DNA of 64,000 nt. It comes from a bacterium. GTDB lineage: Bacteria; Hinthialibacterota; Hinthialibacteria; OLB16. The translations under genes were made by a program, and so were the position numbers. Below, in pieces: positions 1 through 9,331 of the stretch. Position 1 is the stretch's first letter; every line of letters starts with the position of its first letter. Below the pieces are notes generated by a model. It ran no database searches. It saw only the letters and a list, made by a program, of their open reading frames with translations, and had not been told where the DNA came from. The stretch is from positions 86,111 to 150,110 of the forward strand of contig JAJVIK010000015.1 in NCBI GenBank assembly GCA_022072055.1, read 5' to 3'.

Positions 1-98
1 ATGGCCTTGCCGATGTACAGGATTTCACCTTCGGAGTCCTTCATGAGGTAGACCCCGGGTTCGGCGGGAAAACGGCTGAGATCTTCGGTTGAGATCAT
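1..98 (-). CDS. uvrC: UvrABC system protein C, N-terminal fragment (cut by window edge)
   Basis: Reading the reverse strand from the ATG at 98 gives 32 codons that run off the window. They contain the start of a GIY-YIG nuclease domain: FPAEPGVYLMKDSEGEILYI followed by GKAM. UvrC makes the dual incisions in nucleotide excision repair, and its first residues are this GIY-YIG fold. The position of the motif about ten residues after the start fits UvrC better than Cho or a polymerase III epsilon fusion, where it would be internal. It is the last visible gene of the minus-strand run thrC, EIIA, PII-like. Only the beginning can be seen, so the assignment rests on that motif alone. Confidence 0.8.
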   Translation of the reverse strand, partial: MISTEDLSRFPAEPGVYLMKDSEGEILYIGKA

Positions 99-142
99 GG
101 CGCGACTGGAGCGGGGGGGACCTGCGCGGTCGCTCCCGCTGT

Positions 143-490
143 TTAAGGATAGCGAATGCGGGACCCGCGCACATGACTTACCGGGACCGCGACCGAGAAG
201 GCCCCGGCGGGGCGATCCGGCTTGTTCATCAATCGGTCGATGAAGTCGAGCGCCTCTTCGAGCTTCGATTCTCCGTCAATCAGGCACAAGAGCACCTTGC
301 TGCTCGGCTGGCTCCCCGCGAAAACCGATCGAAAGCCGGCGAATAGCGGGACATCGCGCCCCAAGATGCTCCCCATTCCCACCGAGTCGATGACTGTCGC
401 CCCGGGGATATCATGCTCGATAAACCCCTCCAGGAGCTCCTCAAGGCGCTCGGTATGGTTCAGGACCACGATCAACAGGTGCATGTCCAA
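143..490 (-). CDS. PII-like small regulatory protein
   Basis: A 115-residue protein opening MDMHLLIVVLNHTERLEELL, then an ATVIDSVGMG segment and a VLLCLIDGESKLEEALDFID segment. This beta-alpha-beta pattern with a conserved G-A-T-V-I-D-S-x-G-M-G matches the small PII-like proteins (about 100-115 residues) often annotated as P-II family nitrogen regulators. PII proteins form trimers and sense small ligands; what this one binds cannot be read from the sequence. It starts 36 bp after the stop of the EIIA gene on the same strand, with a GAGG about ten bases upstream, so it probably belongs to the same transcript. A nitrogen-type EIIA and a PII-like protein side by side fits a metabolic-sensing role, but this is inference. 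Confidence 0.65.
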   Translation of the reverse strand: MDMHLLIVVLNHTERLEELLEGFIEHDIPGATVIDSVGMGSILGRDVPLFAGFRSVFAGSQPSSKVLLCLIDGESKLEEALDFIDRLMNKPDRPAGAFSVAVPVSHVRGSRIRYP

Positions 491-526
491 AACAACCTCG
501 TGTCGGATCGCTTCGCGCGCGGGCGA

Positions 527-988
527 CTAGATCAGGGCTTCCTCATCCCGGATGCAACGGATCACATCCGCGGGAGTTTCCATCGATAGCAGCCGGTCCC
601 GAAACTCCGCCTGCTTGAGCAGACGCGCGGTCCGCGAAAGGATCTTGAGCTGCTCCTTGTCGGCGGTTTCCGGCCCGACAATGGTGATGAAGATGTGGAC
701 CGAGTCGCCATCAAGGGCATCGAAGTCCACCCCAGCCTTACTCCGCGCGAAGAGGATCGAAATCTTTTCGGGACCCTCGTAGCGCGTGTGCGGAATCGCG
801 ATCCCATCCCCGATTCCGGTGCTGATCAGGTTCTCCCGGTCGGTGAGCCCCTTGAGGAATCCCTCGGATGTGGGCACCAGGCCCAACTCGAAGGCGCGGT
901 CAGCGATCTCCTTCAAAACCTCCGCCTTGGTGGCGGCCTTCAGCTCCAAGAGGACCTGATCCTCGGTGAGGTAATCGGTCAAGTTCAT
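527..988 (-). CDS. PTS EIIA-type (nitrogen-PTS-like) protein
   Basis: A 153-residue protein with the usual length and fold signature of single-domain fructose/Ntr-type EIIA. It opens [20 protein letters not shown], then [12 protein letters not shown] carries the phosphorylated histidine (about residue 67), and [20 protein letters not shown] follows. EIIA-Ntr accepts phosphate from NPr and regulates metabolism rather than moving sugar; no EIIB or EIIC lies nearby, which fits that regulatory role. Its ATG overlaps the thrC stop by four bases (ATGA), so translation is probably coupled to thrC. A purine-rich GGCGGAGG directly abuts the start codon. Confidence 0.85.
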   Translation of the reverse strand: MNLTDYLTEDQVLLELKAATKAEVLKEIADRAFELGLVPTSEGFLKGLTDRENLISTGIGDGIAIPHTRYEGPEKISILFARSKAGVDFDALDGDSVHIFITIVGPETADKEQLKILSRTARLLKQAEFRDRLLSMETPADVIRCIRDEEALI

Positions 989-2091
989 CCTCCGCCCCCC
1001 CCACTCAATTCTTCAATGTGTCGCGCAACCTGTTTCAAGTCCGGATCGACCGAAATCGGGCGCTCGGACTGTTCAATGGCGGTGTTCGGATCCTTGAGGC
1101 CATGCCCGGTCAACGTGGCGGTCACCGTGACCTCCCGGTCCGCCTCGCGGAAATACCCGCGCATGCCGAGGCGAATCAACCCGGCCAAGGAGGCGGCGGA
1201 AGCCGGCTCCACGAAAACCCCTTCCAACGCGAGCAGGCGCTGCGCGGCAAGGATCTCCTCATCGCTCACCGCCTCGATCAGCCCCCCCGATTCATCCCGC
1301 GCCGCCTCGGCCTTCGACCAGCTCGCGGGATTTCCGATGCGGATGGCGGTCGCCACGGTCTCCGGGCTTTCGATCGGATGCCCGTGCACAATGGGCGCCG
1401 CGCCCGCCGCCTGGAACCCAAGCATCCTTGGGACCCCGCTTACCAAGCCCCGATCCCGGTATTGGCGGAATCCCATCCAATAGGCGGTGATGTTCCCGGC
1501 GTTTCCGACCGGGATGGCGTGATAGTCCGGGGCTTGCCCGAGGCTGTCGCAGATTTCAAAGGCCGCGGACTTCTGGCCCTCCAGGCGGAAAGGGTTCACT
1601 GAGTTGACCAAAGCCACTGTCGGGATCGACTCGGTGATCTCACGGACCAAACGGAGGGCGTCATCAAAATTCCCCCGGATCGCGATCACACGGGCCCCAT
1701 GCATGCAGGCTTGGGCGAGCTTGCCCATCGCGATGGCCCCCTCAGGGAGCAGGACCGCGCATCCCAGCCCGGCGCGCGCGGCATAGGCCGCGGCGGAGGC
1801 CGAGGTGTTGCCGGTGGAGGCGCAGATCACGGTCCGATATCCCTCCTCCACCGCGCGGGAAATGGCCACCGTCATCCCACGGTCCTTGAACGATCCGGTC
1901 GGATTCAAGCCCTCACACTTGAGAAACAGGCGGACCTTGGGATCGATCCGCTCGGCCAGACACGGCGCCTCGACCAGTGGGGTGTTCCCCTCCAGCAGAG
2001 TGACAACGGGACCTGAGTCCGACAGAGGCAGGAAATCGCGATACCGCTCAATGACTCCCGGCCAGCCGGCCTTGGCGGCGGCAAAGTTCAT
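985..2091 (-). CDS. thrC: Threonine synthase
   Basis: A pyridoxal-phosphate enzyme converting O-phosphohomoserine to threonine. From the ATG at 2091 it is 368 residues, normal for the short bacterial class. Visible features are [12 protein letters not shown] near the start, the PLP-lysine motif [13 protein letters not shown], and the substrate/PLP phosphate region [19 protein letters not shown]. The open frame continues 71 codons upstream, but that part has no family similarity; the chosen ATG has AAAGG seven bases ahead. The 3' end overlaps the EIIA gene by four bases. No other threonine-pathway gene is nearby. Confidence 0.92.
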   Translation of the reverse strand: MNFAAAKAGWPGVIERYRDFLPLSDSGPVVTLLEGNTPLVEAPCLAERIDPKVRLFLKCEGLNPTGSFKDRGMTVAISRAVEEGYRTVICASTGNTSASAAAYAARAGLGCAVLLPEGAIAMGKLAQACMHGARVIAIRGNFDDALRLVREITESIPTVALVNSVNPFRLEGQKSAAFEICDSLGQAPDYHAIPVGNAGNITAYWMGFRQYRDRGLVSGVPRMLGFQAAGAAPIVHGHPIESPETVATAIRIGNPASWSKAEAARDESGGLIEAVSDEEILAAQRLLALEGVFVEPASAASLAGLIRLGMRGYFREADREVTVTATLTGHGLKDPNTAIEQSERPISVDPDLKQVARHIEELSGGGGG

Positions 2092-2323
2092 GGACACCTT
2101 TCCGAGGGCGGATGGATGGATACTTTTCCACAGCGCGCGTCCGCGCTTTGTGGAAGGATGGAGGATAAACCGACACGCCCTTCCGGAAAAGACCACGACC
2201 TGTCGGCAACCTTGTCGTTTGCCATGATCCTCCCTCGACCCCCTTCGGACTTTTTCGTGAATCAACGGTTGCTTGCTTCCCGGCCCGCGCCTAGGATTGT
2301 CCAATCACGCTTCGCGGGATCCC

Positions 2324-4306
2324 ATGAAACGAACCGCTTTCGCCGTCCTGGGCCTCATTTTCTCGGCGCTCCCTCCCCACAGGGCCGCGGCCGCGGACTC
2401 CTTTCGCTGGAATCACGAACTTACCGGCGAGGCGGTGGCGGACTCCCTGAGGGACGCGCATGTCGAATGGAACGCCCAAGAGCTCTGTTTCACCCTCGCC
2501 CCCACACACTTGCTTTCCGACTGCATGGGAAGGACAGCAACCCACCCCGAGCCGCTCAGCCCGGAGGTGAGGCTCAAGAAGGTCTTCCACCTGGACTCTC
2601 GGCCGACATCCGCCGAGGCCCTGTTCTATGTCAATTGGGACAAGCGGCCGATTCCGATGGAGGTCACCCTGAACGGGCATCCCATCCCGCATGTCCGGGA
2701 CCCCGCCAAGATGCGTCGCGGCGGCTGGGACCGGGTCACTCTCCCGGGCAACCTGCTTCGGTCCGGAGCCAATGAGATCGTGCTTGGCGGGACCGGAACT
2801 CTGTTTCTCGACACCGATGCTCCGGGTGGAAACACCTTCAAGCGTCTGACCCGGGATGGCGAGTGGCGCTCCGACACCCTCGGCAACGACAAGAACCTGC
2901 GCGGCGAACTCCTCCTCCGTGTCCGCGTGAAAGGTTTCCCTCGGGAGGGGGTGGTCACCTCAGAGATCCAGGACCTTTGGGAGCTCCTGGTGGAGGGGTT
3001 CCCAGCCGGGCCCGCGCCGATTCTCGAAACCCAGACTTTGTTCCTGACCCCCAAGGTTGAGGTTCCGCCTCGAGCCTCGGTGGTTTTCGAGGCCCGCACC
3101 GGCGCCGCTCGCGATGGCGCTCCGGAGCATTGGTCCCCTTGGCGTCCCCTTGAGGTGGTTCGCTCGATGCCGCGAGGGCATCGGTTCTTTCAGTGGCGCG
3201 CGACGATGCGGACCGAGGATTGCCTTGTCACCCCGCGCGTGTTTGGGATCCGATTGGAGGGGGAAACTCACCGCTTGGGCGTGAATCGCTCCGCCGTGAA
3301 GGTGGTCGAGCCACCCGACCAGGAAGTCGCGGTGTCCTCCTATCCTTTCGCCCACGCCGAACCGAACCACCCCAAAATGAAACTGCTGCGCGACAGGCAC
3401 GAGCTCGCCAAGGTGGTCGAGGCCGGAAAGACCGACCTGGAGAAGTTGCATCTCCTCGCCCGATGGGCGCGCGGCCGGTGGGAAGGGTGGGATGATGGAG
3501 TCTACGGTTACTCGCCGCAGTGGGATGCCCTGGAGATCCTCGATTGGGGCGCGCGGAAATTGGGACACTGCATGTGCGCCCACTATGCGGTGGTGTTCGT
3601 ACAAGCCGCCGCCGCGTTGGGCTATCCGGCCCGCGAGGTGATCCTCGATTACCACTGCCTCGCGGAGGCGTGGTCGGATGAGTATGGCAAGTGGGTGGTG
3701 GTGGATGTCGGGCTGCTTCCGAACTATCCGGAATCGCTCCTGTATTTCGAGAATGGAGTCCCGCTGAACGCCCTGGAGCTGCACCGTCGCTATCTCGCCG
3801 GGACCATCGCCTCGGTCACCTCCTCTCCGCCGCCGAATGCTCCCTTGCCCGAATTCTGGAATCGCTTTGGGGACCTCTACACCCGCTTCGCGATCCCTTT
3901 ACGGAACGACCACTTGTATGTTCCCGAGCCGCAGGAGCTTCGTCACGGGCGCGACCAGTATCGCTGGGATGGATTCCTGTGGTGGACCGACAGCCTGGAC
4001 CCCGAATATCCCGAATTCTCGCTGCAGAGCAACCGACCGGAGGATTTCTATTGGACACTGAACAAGACTCTGATCGACCTGGAGGACACGGAAACAGCGG
4101 GAGCGCTCCGAGTGCGCCTTTCCGGACCGATCCCCAACTTGAGGACCTTCCAGTTGAAGCGGTCGGAGGATGATGCGTGGCGCGACAGCCCCGCCGAGTT
4201 CGACTGGAACCTCAAACCCGGCGTGAACCGACTCCAGGCGCGCGCGGTGAACACGATGGGGAGGGAGCTCCCCCCCAACGCGCTCACCCTGGAATACAGC
4301 CCCTGA
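2324..4306 (+). CDS. Secreted transglutaminase-like protein
   Basis: 660 residues from the ATG at 2324, chosen because MKRTAFAVLGLIFSALPP is a signal peptide that the longer frame would bury. The first half (about 25-330) is beta-rich and may be carbohydrate-binding or Ig-like. The second half has a transglutaminase-like core: LLARWARGRWEGWDDG, the nucleophile in GHCMCAHYAVVFVQAAAALG, then DYHCLAEAWSDEYGKWVVVD carrying the His and Asp. The His-x3-Glu-x-Trp-Ser arrangement matches bacterial transglutaminase-like proteins annotated from environmental genomes. Such folds act as peptidases, amidases or crosslinkers, so the substrate is unknown. It converges on the ferredoxin reductase gene with only 3 bp between stop codons. 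Confidence 0.75.
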   Translation: MKRTAFAVLGLIFSALPPHRAAAADSFRWNHELTGEAVADSLRDAHVEWNAQELCFTLAPTHLLSDCMGRTATHPEPLSPEVRLKKVFHLDSRPTSAEALFYVNWDKRPIPMEVTLNGHPIPHVRDPAKMRRGGWDRVTLPGNLLRSGANEIVLGGTGTLFLDTDAPGGNTFKRLTRDGEWRSDTLGNDKNLRGELLLRVRVKGFPREGVVTSEIQDLWELLVEGFPAGPAPILETQTLFLTPKVEVPPRASVVFEARTGAARDGAPEHWSPWRPLEVVRSMPRGHRFFQWRATMRTEDCLVTPRVFGIRLEGETHRLGVNRSAVKVVEPPDQEVAVSSYPFAHAEPNHPKMKLLRDRHELAKVVEAGKTDLEKLHLLARWARGRWEGWDDGVYGYSPQWDALEILDWGARKLGHCMCAHYAVVFVQAAAALGYPAREVILDYHCLAEAWSDEYGKWVVVDVGLLPNYPESLLYFENGVPLNALELHRRYLAGTIASVTSSPPPNAPLPEFWNRFGDLYTRFAIPLRNDHLYVPEPQELRHGRDQYRWDGFLWWTDSLDPEYPEFSLQSNRPEDFYWTLNKTLIDLEDTETAGALRVRLSGPIPNLRTFQLKRSEDDAWRDSPAEFDWNLKPGVNRLQARAVNTMGRELPPNALTLEYSP

Positions 4307-4309
4307 ACC

Positions 4310-5125
4310 TCACCAATACTGCTCGATGTGGATGTTCCCCGGCACCTTGTTCGCGGGCATCTTAAAGCCGCGTTCAAGCAGGTTCGATTTCATGGTCTTG
4401 ACCATGTCCGGGTTGCCGCACAGGAACACATGGCACTGCTCCGGATCGAGAGGCGCGCCCACAATCTTCTCGTAGGCGTCCCCCTCGAAGGCCTTGTAGA
4501 TTCTCCCGCGCATCCCCTTGTAATCCGAGTTCTCCGGCTCGCGGGTCACCAGTGGGATGTACACCAGGCGCGGGTCTTCCTTGGCCATCTGCTCGAGTTC
4601 CGCGCGATACCCCAGGTCCGGGGCGTAGCGGACACCGTGGATGATGACAAACCTCCGCCAGCGGTTGGGCGCATTCCGATAGGTGTGGAGCATGGAGATA
4701 TAGGGGGCCAGGCCGGTTCCGGTCCCCACCATCACCAGATCCTTGTCCGGGGGAACATCCTTGAGCGTGAACTTGCCCTTGGGCGCGGTGTCCATCCACA
4801 GCTTCCCGCCTTCCGGAACCTTCCAGAGCTTGGGAGTGAGCTGCCCATCGGTGATCAACACAATATAGAAATTCAGGCTGTCGCGTTGCGTGGCGGGCGA
4901 GGCGATCGACATCGCGCGCTTGATGAGCTTGGGCTTCTTGGGGTCACCCCCTTCGGCATCCCCGCGCGGCTCCTCGGAGGGGTCCGGGGGAAGTCCGATC
5001 ATGATGAACTGGCCCGGCTCAAATTCCGGCGCGGGACCGCTATTGGGGCGCACCCTGAAAACGGCCAACTCCGGGTTGAGGTCGGTGCGTGAAACCAGCG
5101 TGGCGTTCAGAAGTTCATCGGACAT
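4310..5125 (-). CDS. fpr: Ferredoxin--NADP(+) reductase
   Basis: 271 residues, typical of the bacterial Fpr class. The FAD domain has FEPGQFIMIGLP and RAMSIASPATQRDSLNFYIV (the R-x-x-S/T FAD motif). The NADP domain has LVMVGTGTGLAPYISMLHTY, then VFLCGNPDMVKTMKSNLLER, and the protein ends with the aromatic tail QYW that stacks on the flavin in this family. The enzyme moves electrons between NADPH and ferredoxin or flavodoxin in the cytoplasm. It is transcribed away from the BlaI operon and shares the intergenic region that carries that operon's dyads. Confidence 0.88.
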   Translation of the reverse strand: MSDELLNATLVSRTDLNPELAVFRVRPNSGPAPEFEPGQFIMIGLPPDPSEEPRGDAEGGDPKKPKLIKRAMSIASPATQRDSLNFYIVLITDGQLTPKLWKVPEGGKLWMDTAPKGKFTLKDVPPDKDLVMVGTGTGLAPYISMLHTYRNAPNRWRRFVIIHGVRYAPDLGYRAELEQMAKEDPRLVYIPLVTREPENSDYKGMRGRIYKAFEGDAYEKIVGAPLDPEQCHVFLCGNPDMVKTMKSNLLERGFKMPANKVPGNIHIEQYW

Positions 5126-5257
5126 GGTTCAAAGAAAGATCCCTTTCGATGGCTGAGAAAAGCGCCACGGTATACTCGCGGCTGAACGAATTGGAATTAT
5201 CTCACGGAAATAGGGCCAAGGTCGAGATGCTTGCCCGTGCTCCACCCCCCCCGCTAT

Positions 5258-5317
5258 CTGTGGAAGTTTCCGCAGAACAGCCTTGACAGGCGTTTCCAAC
5301 TGCGGTATTTTCCGCAG
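5258..5317. promoter_or_regulatory. Paired dyad operators upstream of the BlaI-like gene
   Basis: Two 18-bp dyads with the same half-sites. One at 5300-5317 is perfect: CTGCGG, six-base spacer, CCGCAG. One at 5258-5275 has a single mismatch: CTGTGG, six-base spacer, CCGCAG. Their centres are 42 bp apart, four helical turns, and the downstream one covers the -10 hexamer. This is the layout expected for autorepression by a BlaI/MecI dimer, although the half-site is not the classical TACA/TGTA of staphylococcal BlaI. Assignment to the adjacent regulator is inference from position. Confidence 0.7.
5283..5311 (+). promoter_or_regulatory. Sigma-70-type promoter of the blaI-M56 operon
   Basis: TTGACA at 5283-5288, a 17-base spacer, and TATTTT at 5306-5311. 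The -10 lies inside the perfect dyad, so a bound repressor would block it. The ATG of the regulator is 31 bases downstream, with GGGAGG just ahead of it. Confidence 0.7.
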
Positions 5318-5342
5318 ATGAGAGTCATGGGAGGACCCACGC

Positions 5343-5723
5343 ATGGCGAAATTCACGGCCGCTGAACTTGAAGTAATCGAAATCCTCTGGCGAGAAGGGG
5401 AGCTCAGCGCCACGCAAATCGAGGAGCACCTGGCGCGTCCCATCACCAACTCCTCAATCCGCTCCATCCTCACCATCCTCCTGGATAAGGGCCACCTCTC
5501 CCGCCGCAAGGTCGGCAAAGCCTTCCTCTACAAGGCCAAGACTCGACCGGAGTCGGCCTTCACCACCGCATACCGCCGTCTGGTGGATGCCTTCTTCCGA
5601 GGCTCCACGGAAGCCTTCCTCGCGCACCTGATCGAACGCGAAAACCTCTCTGAGGCCGAGCTGCTCAACCTGAAGCGCCTCGGCGAGAGGAATCCTGAGG
5701 GAAAGGGAAAGAACAAATCATGA
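5343..5723 (+). CDS. BlaI/MecI-family repressor
   Basis: 126 residues, the usual size. It opens AKFTAAELEVIEILWREGEL, then SIRSILTILLDKGHLSRRKV, the winged-helix recognition region of the BlaI/MecI family, then a C-terminal helical dimerisation part (FRGSTEAFLAHLIERENLSE). Members repress their own operon and are cleaved after the partner membrane metallopeptidase senses a signal. The last codons overlap the M56 gene by four bases (ATGA), so the two are translationally coupled. The paired dyads immediately upstream support autoregulation. No beta-lactamase gene is adjacent, so the inducer is unknown. Confidence 0.88.
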   Translation: MAKFTAAELEVIEILWREGELSATQIEEHLARPITNSSIRSILTILLDKGHLSRRKVGKAFLYKAKTRPESAFTTAYRRLVDAFFRGSTEAFLAHLIERENLSEAELLNLKRLGERNPEGKGKNKS

Positions 5724-8700
5724 CAACCCCGCAACCGATTCTCGGCTGGCTGGATTGGGCCGCCGACCTTTCGCCTCTGCCGGACTTCCTGCTGAAAGCC
5801 ACCGCCCTGCTCCTCGTGGGGTGGTTTACCGCGCTGATGCTTCGCGGGCGAAACCCGCACTGGAGGGTGCTGCTCTGGCGCTGTGTCGTCGCGAGCCTGG
5901 TGCTGTTGCCCGTGGTTTCCTGGTTGGCCCCCAAGGTTTCGCTGGTGGTCGCGGGACCGGTGGAGAAAGACTTGCCGGGACCGTCGGTCATCGCCGCGCC
6001 TTCCGCGCAAGTCCTGCCGCCCGGCTCCGCCGGGCCCCTCAAGCCGTTGCCACACCCCTGGGAAGGATTTCCTCCCGTGGCCTCCGGTCCCTTCTTCAAC
6101 ATCCCCCTCTATTTGCGAACTCAGCCGGATCCCGCGGCCGCCGTGTCGCCGCCCCGAATCTTCCTTGGGAAATCGGTGGAGCAAGCGAACGAGGGTCCTG
6201 GAATCCGGACTTGGGTGTGGGGAATTGGCGCCCTACTCCTGGTTCTCCGCTTGTTCTGGTCACACAGGCGAGTCCGCGCCTTTGTCCGGGGATCCCGTCC
6301 GGTCCCCATCGCCGTTGTCACCCGAGTCCGAGAAGTGGCCCGCGACTTGGGAGTGTCGGACCGAGTAGAGACCCGAGTTTCCTTGTCACTGCGAACCCCG
6401 TTCCTCACCGGGGTCTTCCGTCCTGTTCTGTTGTTGCCGGTTGAGATGACCGAACCGGAATTCTCCGGGGACTTGTCCGCGGTGCTCGCGCATGAGCTCA
6501 GCCATGTGCGCACGAACGATCTTGCCTGGGGTTGGATATTCCATTTGATCGGGATCGCGCTCTGGCCGCATCCGCTCCTGTGGAGGGCGCGCAAGGTCCA
6601 CATGACCGCCTGCGAGGAGGTCTGCGACTCGGTGGCGGCTCGATACATCGGCTCCTCGGAGAGTTACTCGAGAGTCCTGGCGCGGGTTGCCTACGCGCTT
6701 CACTCCTCGGCGCCCGCGGCATGCGGGATTGCGATGGCGCGGGTCTCGACCGTGAGCCGGAGGCTCGATGCCCTCAAGCGCTTGGTTCCTGTCACTCCGC
6801 TTGCTCGAAGGAAGATTGCGGGCGCGTTGGCGCTGGGGAGCGTTTCACTCCTTTTCGTCGCGGCCCTGGATTTCGTCCGCGCCGAACCGGCGTCTGACCA
6901 ACCCGATTCCGAAGCCGCCGCTGAAAGCCCAAGACCCGCCACTCCGCCGGACAAGAGCCAAGTCTCCAAGTCCGCTCCCACTCTTCGCATTCGCCTGGTG
7001 GACAAGGCCACCCAGGCGATTCTCCCCGACACCACCGTTGAGATGCGCGTCAATGTGAGCGGCGGCTGCAACAACTATATCGACACTCCCATTCGGACCG
7101 GACCCGTGGGCGAGGCGACCCTCGTCAGCACCGCCGCCAACCCCGTGGCCTTCGGCTTTCGCGCCTCGGTTCCGGGATATGTCCCGCTGCACGGCATGTG
7201 GTTTCGAGAGATCGAACCCAGATTCGCAAGACTCCCGGGATTTATCCTCCTGGAATTGGAGAAGGGAACCCGCATCGGCGGGATCGTGAAGGATGAAGCC
7301 GGGAATCCGGTTTCGGGTGCGGAGGTCGAGATTTCGATCTATCGCCAGGAGAAGGACACCGACCCGGATCCGGTACGCCCAAACCTCTCGGGACTTGCCG
7401 AAACCACCGATTCCGAAGGGCGCTGGTCTTGCGCGAAGCTTCCCGAATCTCTCGTCGGCTACAACCTCAGCCTTTCGTACTCCCATCCGGACTACATGCT
7501 GGAAAGAGCCTGGAATTCCGCCGGCTCGGCGGAGGTCAGCCGTCTCCGCGAAGGCAATCAAGTCGTAACCCTCCGGAGGGGGGCCTCCCTTTCGGGACGG
7601 GTGGTCGATGACCTCGGAAGGCCGATCGAGGGGGCGACAGCTAGGACCGGGCAATTCAGCGGCGCCAAGGAAAGCAAGACCGACTCCGAGGGAATCTTTG
7701 TCCTCGACCATGTCCCAGGGCACTCGACCACCTTATTGGTGACCGCCGACAATTATGCCCCCACCGTTGTGCAGGTCGCGCCCACCGGGAAGGGCGCACA
7801 GTTCCAGGTGGAGCTGAAGGCTGGGGTCCCCCTACGCGGCCGAGTCCAGGATGAGGCCGGCGCCCCCATCCCCGGGGCGTGGATCTCTCTTGACCGAAGT
7901 GGGTTTGAAACCCTCTCGGACATGCTGGATGAGAGGCTGGAAACCGACTCGGACGGTCGGTTTGAGTGGGTCAACTCCCCATCCCGAACCTTGAGTTACT
8001 CGATCACCAAGAAAGGCCTACAGGGGATTCGCCAGCTCCCGCTCGCGCCGGGTGAAAAGGAACACCTCATCACCTTGAACCCCCCGATCCGTGTTTTCGG
8101 TCGGGTGCTCGACGCCACAACCCTGGAGCCAATCAAGGAGTTCCAAATCATCCCTGGAATCCAATGGCGCGCCGAGGATAAGCGGGTCACTTGGCAGGAG
8201 AGTTCGGGGTGGGCCAAGGATTTTCGGGATGGAGCCTATGAGTTCGAGCTCACCGAGGGCTATCTCGGGATGGCCCTGCAGGTGAAGGCCAGGGGGTATC
8301 TTCCCGCCGAATCCCCGATCATTCCGCGGGACGCTCCCCGCGAATTTGAGCAGGATTTTGTGCTGCTGAAAGGCGCCGGACCCGGCGGGCAAGTTCTGGA
8401 CTTGGAGGGGAAGCCGCTGGCGGGGGCCGCCGTGATCCTTTGCACCACCGCGGCGGGAGGGTATATCCGCAACGGCTTGGACTTATCCAATGGCTCGGGG
8501 AAACCGGTCACCACCGATTCCGAGGGGAAGTTCGCCTTCGAGGAACCTGCCGCGGTGTTCAAGATGGTCTGTGTTCACGAGAAAGGCCATGCAGTGGCGT
8601 CCCACACCGAATTTCCCAAAGACCGCTTGATCCGCCTTCAACCGTGGGGACGAGTTGAGGGGCGGGTGTTCATCGGCGCCAAGCCCGCCGCATCCGAACC

Positions 8701-9331
8701 GGTGGTTCTCTCGTTTCCGGATGGTGGGGAGCGCGAGCCGCGCTGCTACCTCGACTATCGGACCACCACCGACGGCGAAGGACGGTTTGCCTTTGAGTAT
8801 GTCTTCCCGGGCGAGGCCAGCGCGGCGCGACAGTTTACCCTTGCCTCAACCGGAAGCGGGATGAGGACGGCGAACACTCACACGACCCCGGTGGAGGTTC
8901 GATCCGGCGAGACCGCGACCGTTCAGGTCGGAGGAACAGGGCGTCCGCTGATCGGGAAGCTCAAATTCTCTCAAGGGTTTCCAGACGCGGCCAAGGTTCA
9001 GTGGGCCTTGGCGCAGGGAAACCTCTTCGAGGTTTCGCAATCCAGGGGAATCCTCTCCGCGCTCCTCAACACCAAACCCAAGGAACCCCCGCGACAGCGA
9101 AAAGGGTTCCAGGCCAAGGCGGAACCGGAGGGGAGTTTCCGGTTTGAGGATATCCCAGAGGGAACTTACAATCTCATCTTCACTGTTCTCGACCCAACCT
9201 CTCCCGACCAGATGATGGGGAAGGCAATGGGGACCCTCAGGACAGAGATCACAGTCCCTCCCATAGAGGGTGGCCGAAGCGATGAGCCGCTGGACCTTGG
9301 GGTGTTCGAGGTCACCCCGACCAAGAAGTGA
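5720..9331 (+). CDS. M56 (BlaR1-type) membrane peptidase with long regulatory-domain tail
   Basis: 1203 residues. The N-terminal third is an M56 peptidase: hydrophobic segments near residues 25-45 and 55-80, then VLAHELSHVRTNDLAWGWIF with the HExxH zinc site at about 256-260 and a further E in MTACEEVCDSVAARYIG, followed by a membrane segment around 365-385. After it come about 800 residues of repeated carboxypeptidase-regulatory/CnaB-like beta-sandwiches, each marked by G-x-V-x-D-E-x-G-x-P-(V/I)-x-G-A, for example GIVKDEAGNPVSGAEVEIS and GRVQDEAGAPIPGAWISLD. Classical BlaR1 instead ends in a penicillin-binding sensor of about 260 residues, which is absent here, so the sensed ligand is probably not a beta-lactam. 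It is coupled to the BlaI-like repressor upstream. Confidence 0.85.
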   Translation: MTTPQPILGWLDWAADLSPLPDFLLKATALLLVGWFTALMLRGRNPHWRVLLWRCVVASLVLLPVVSWLAPKVSLVVAGPVEKDLPGPSVIAAPSAQVLPPGSAGPLKPLPHPWEGFPPVASGPFFNIPLYLRTQPDPAAAVSPPRIFLGKSVEQANEGPGIRTWVWGIGALLLVLRLFWSHRRVRAFVRGSRPVPIAVVTRVREVARDLGVSDRVETRVSLSLRTPFLTGVFRPVLLLPVEMTEPEFSGDLSAVLAHELSHVRTNDLAWGWIFHLIGIALWPHPLLWRARKVHMTACEEVCDSVAARYIGSSESYSRVLARVAYALHSSAPAACGIAMARVSTVSRRLDALKRLVPVTPLARRKIAGALALGSVSLLFVAALDFVRAEPASDQPDSEAAAESPRPATPPDKSQVSKSAPTLRIRLVDKATQAILPDTTVEMRVNVSGGCNNYIDTPIRTGPVGEATLVSTAANPVAFGFRASVPGYVPLHGMWFREIEPRFARLPGFILLELEKGTRIGGIVKDEAGNPVSGAEVEISIYRQEKDTDPDPVRPNLSGLAETTDSEGRWSCAKLPESLVGYNLSLSYSHPDYMLERAWNSAGSAEVSRLREGNQVVTLRRGASLSGRVVDDLGRPIEGATARTGQFSGAKESKTDSEGIFVLDHVPGHSTTLLVTADNYAPTVVQVAPTGKGAQFQVELKAGVPLRGRVQDEAGAPIPGAWISLDRSGFETLSDMLDERLETDSDGRFEWVNSPSRTLSYSITKKGLQGIRQLPLAPGEKEHLITLNPPIRVFGRVLDATTLEPIKEFQIIPGIQWRAEDKRVTWQESSGWAKDFRDGAYEFELTEGYLGMALQVKARGYLPAESPIIPRDAPREFEQDFVLLKGAGPGGQVLDLEGKPLAGAAVILCTTAAGGYIRNGLDLSNGSGKPVTTDSEGKFAFEEPAAVFKMVCVHEKGHAVASHTEFPKDRLIRLQPWGRVEGRVFIGAKPAASEPVVLSFPDGGEREPRCYLDYRTTTDGEGRFAFEYVFPGEASAARQFTLASTGSGMRTANTHTTPVEVRSGETATVQVGGTGRPLIGKLKFSQGFPDAAKVQWALAQGNLFEVSQSRGILSALLNTKPKEPPRQRKGFQAKAEPEGSFRFEDIPEGTYNLIFTVLDPTSPDQMMGKAMGTLRTEITVPPIEGGRSDEPLDLGVFEVTPTKK

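Noticed and set aside
2273-2323. Upstream extension of the transglutaminase-like gene
   Set aside because: It would place 17 polar residues before a clean signal peptide; the ATG at 2324 is preferred.
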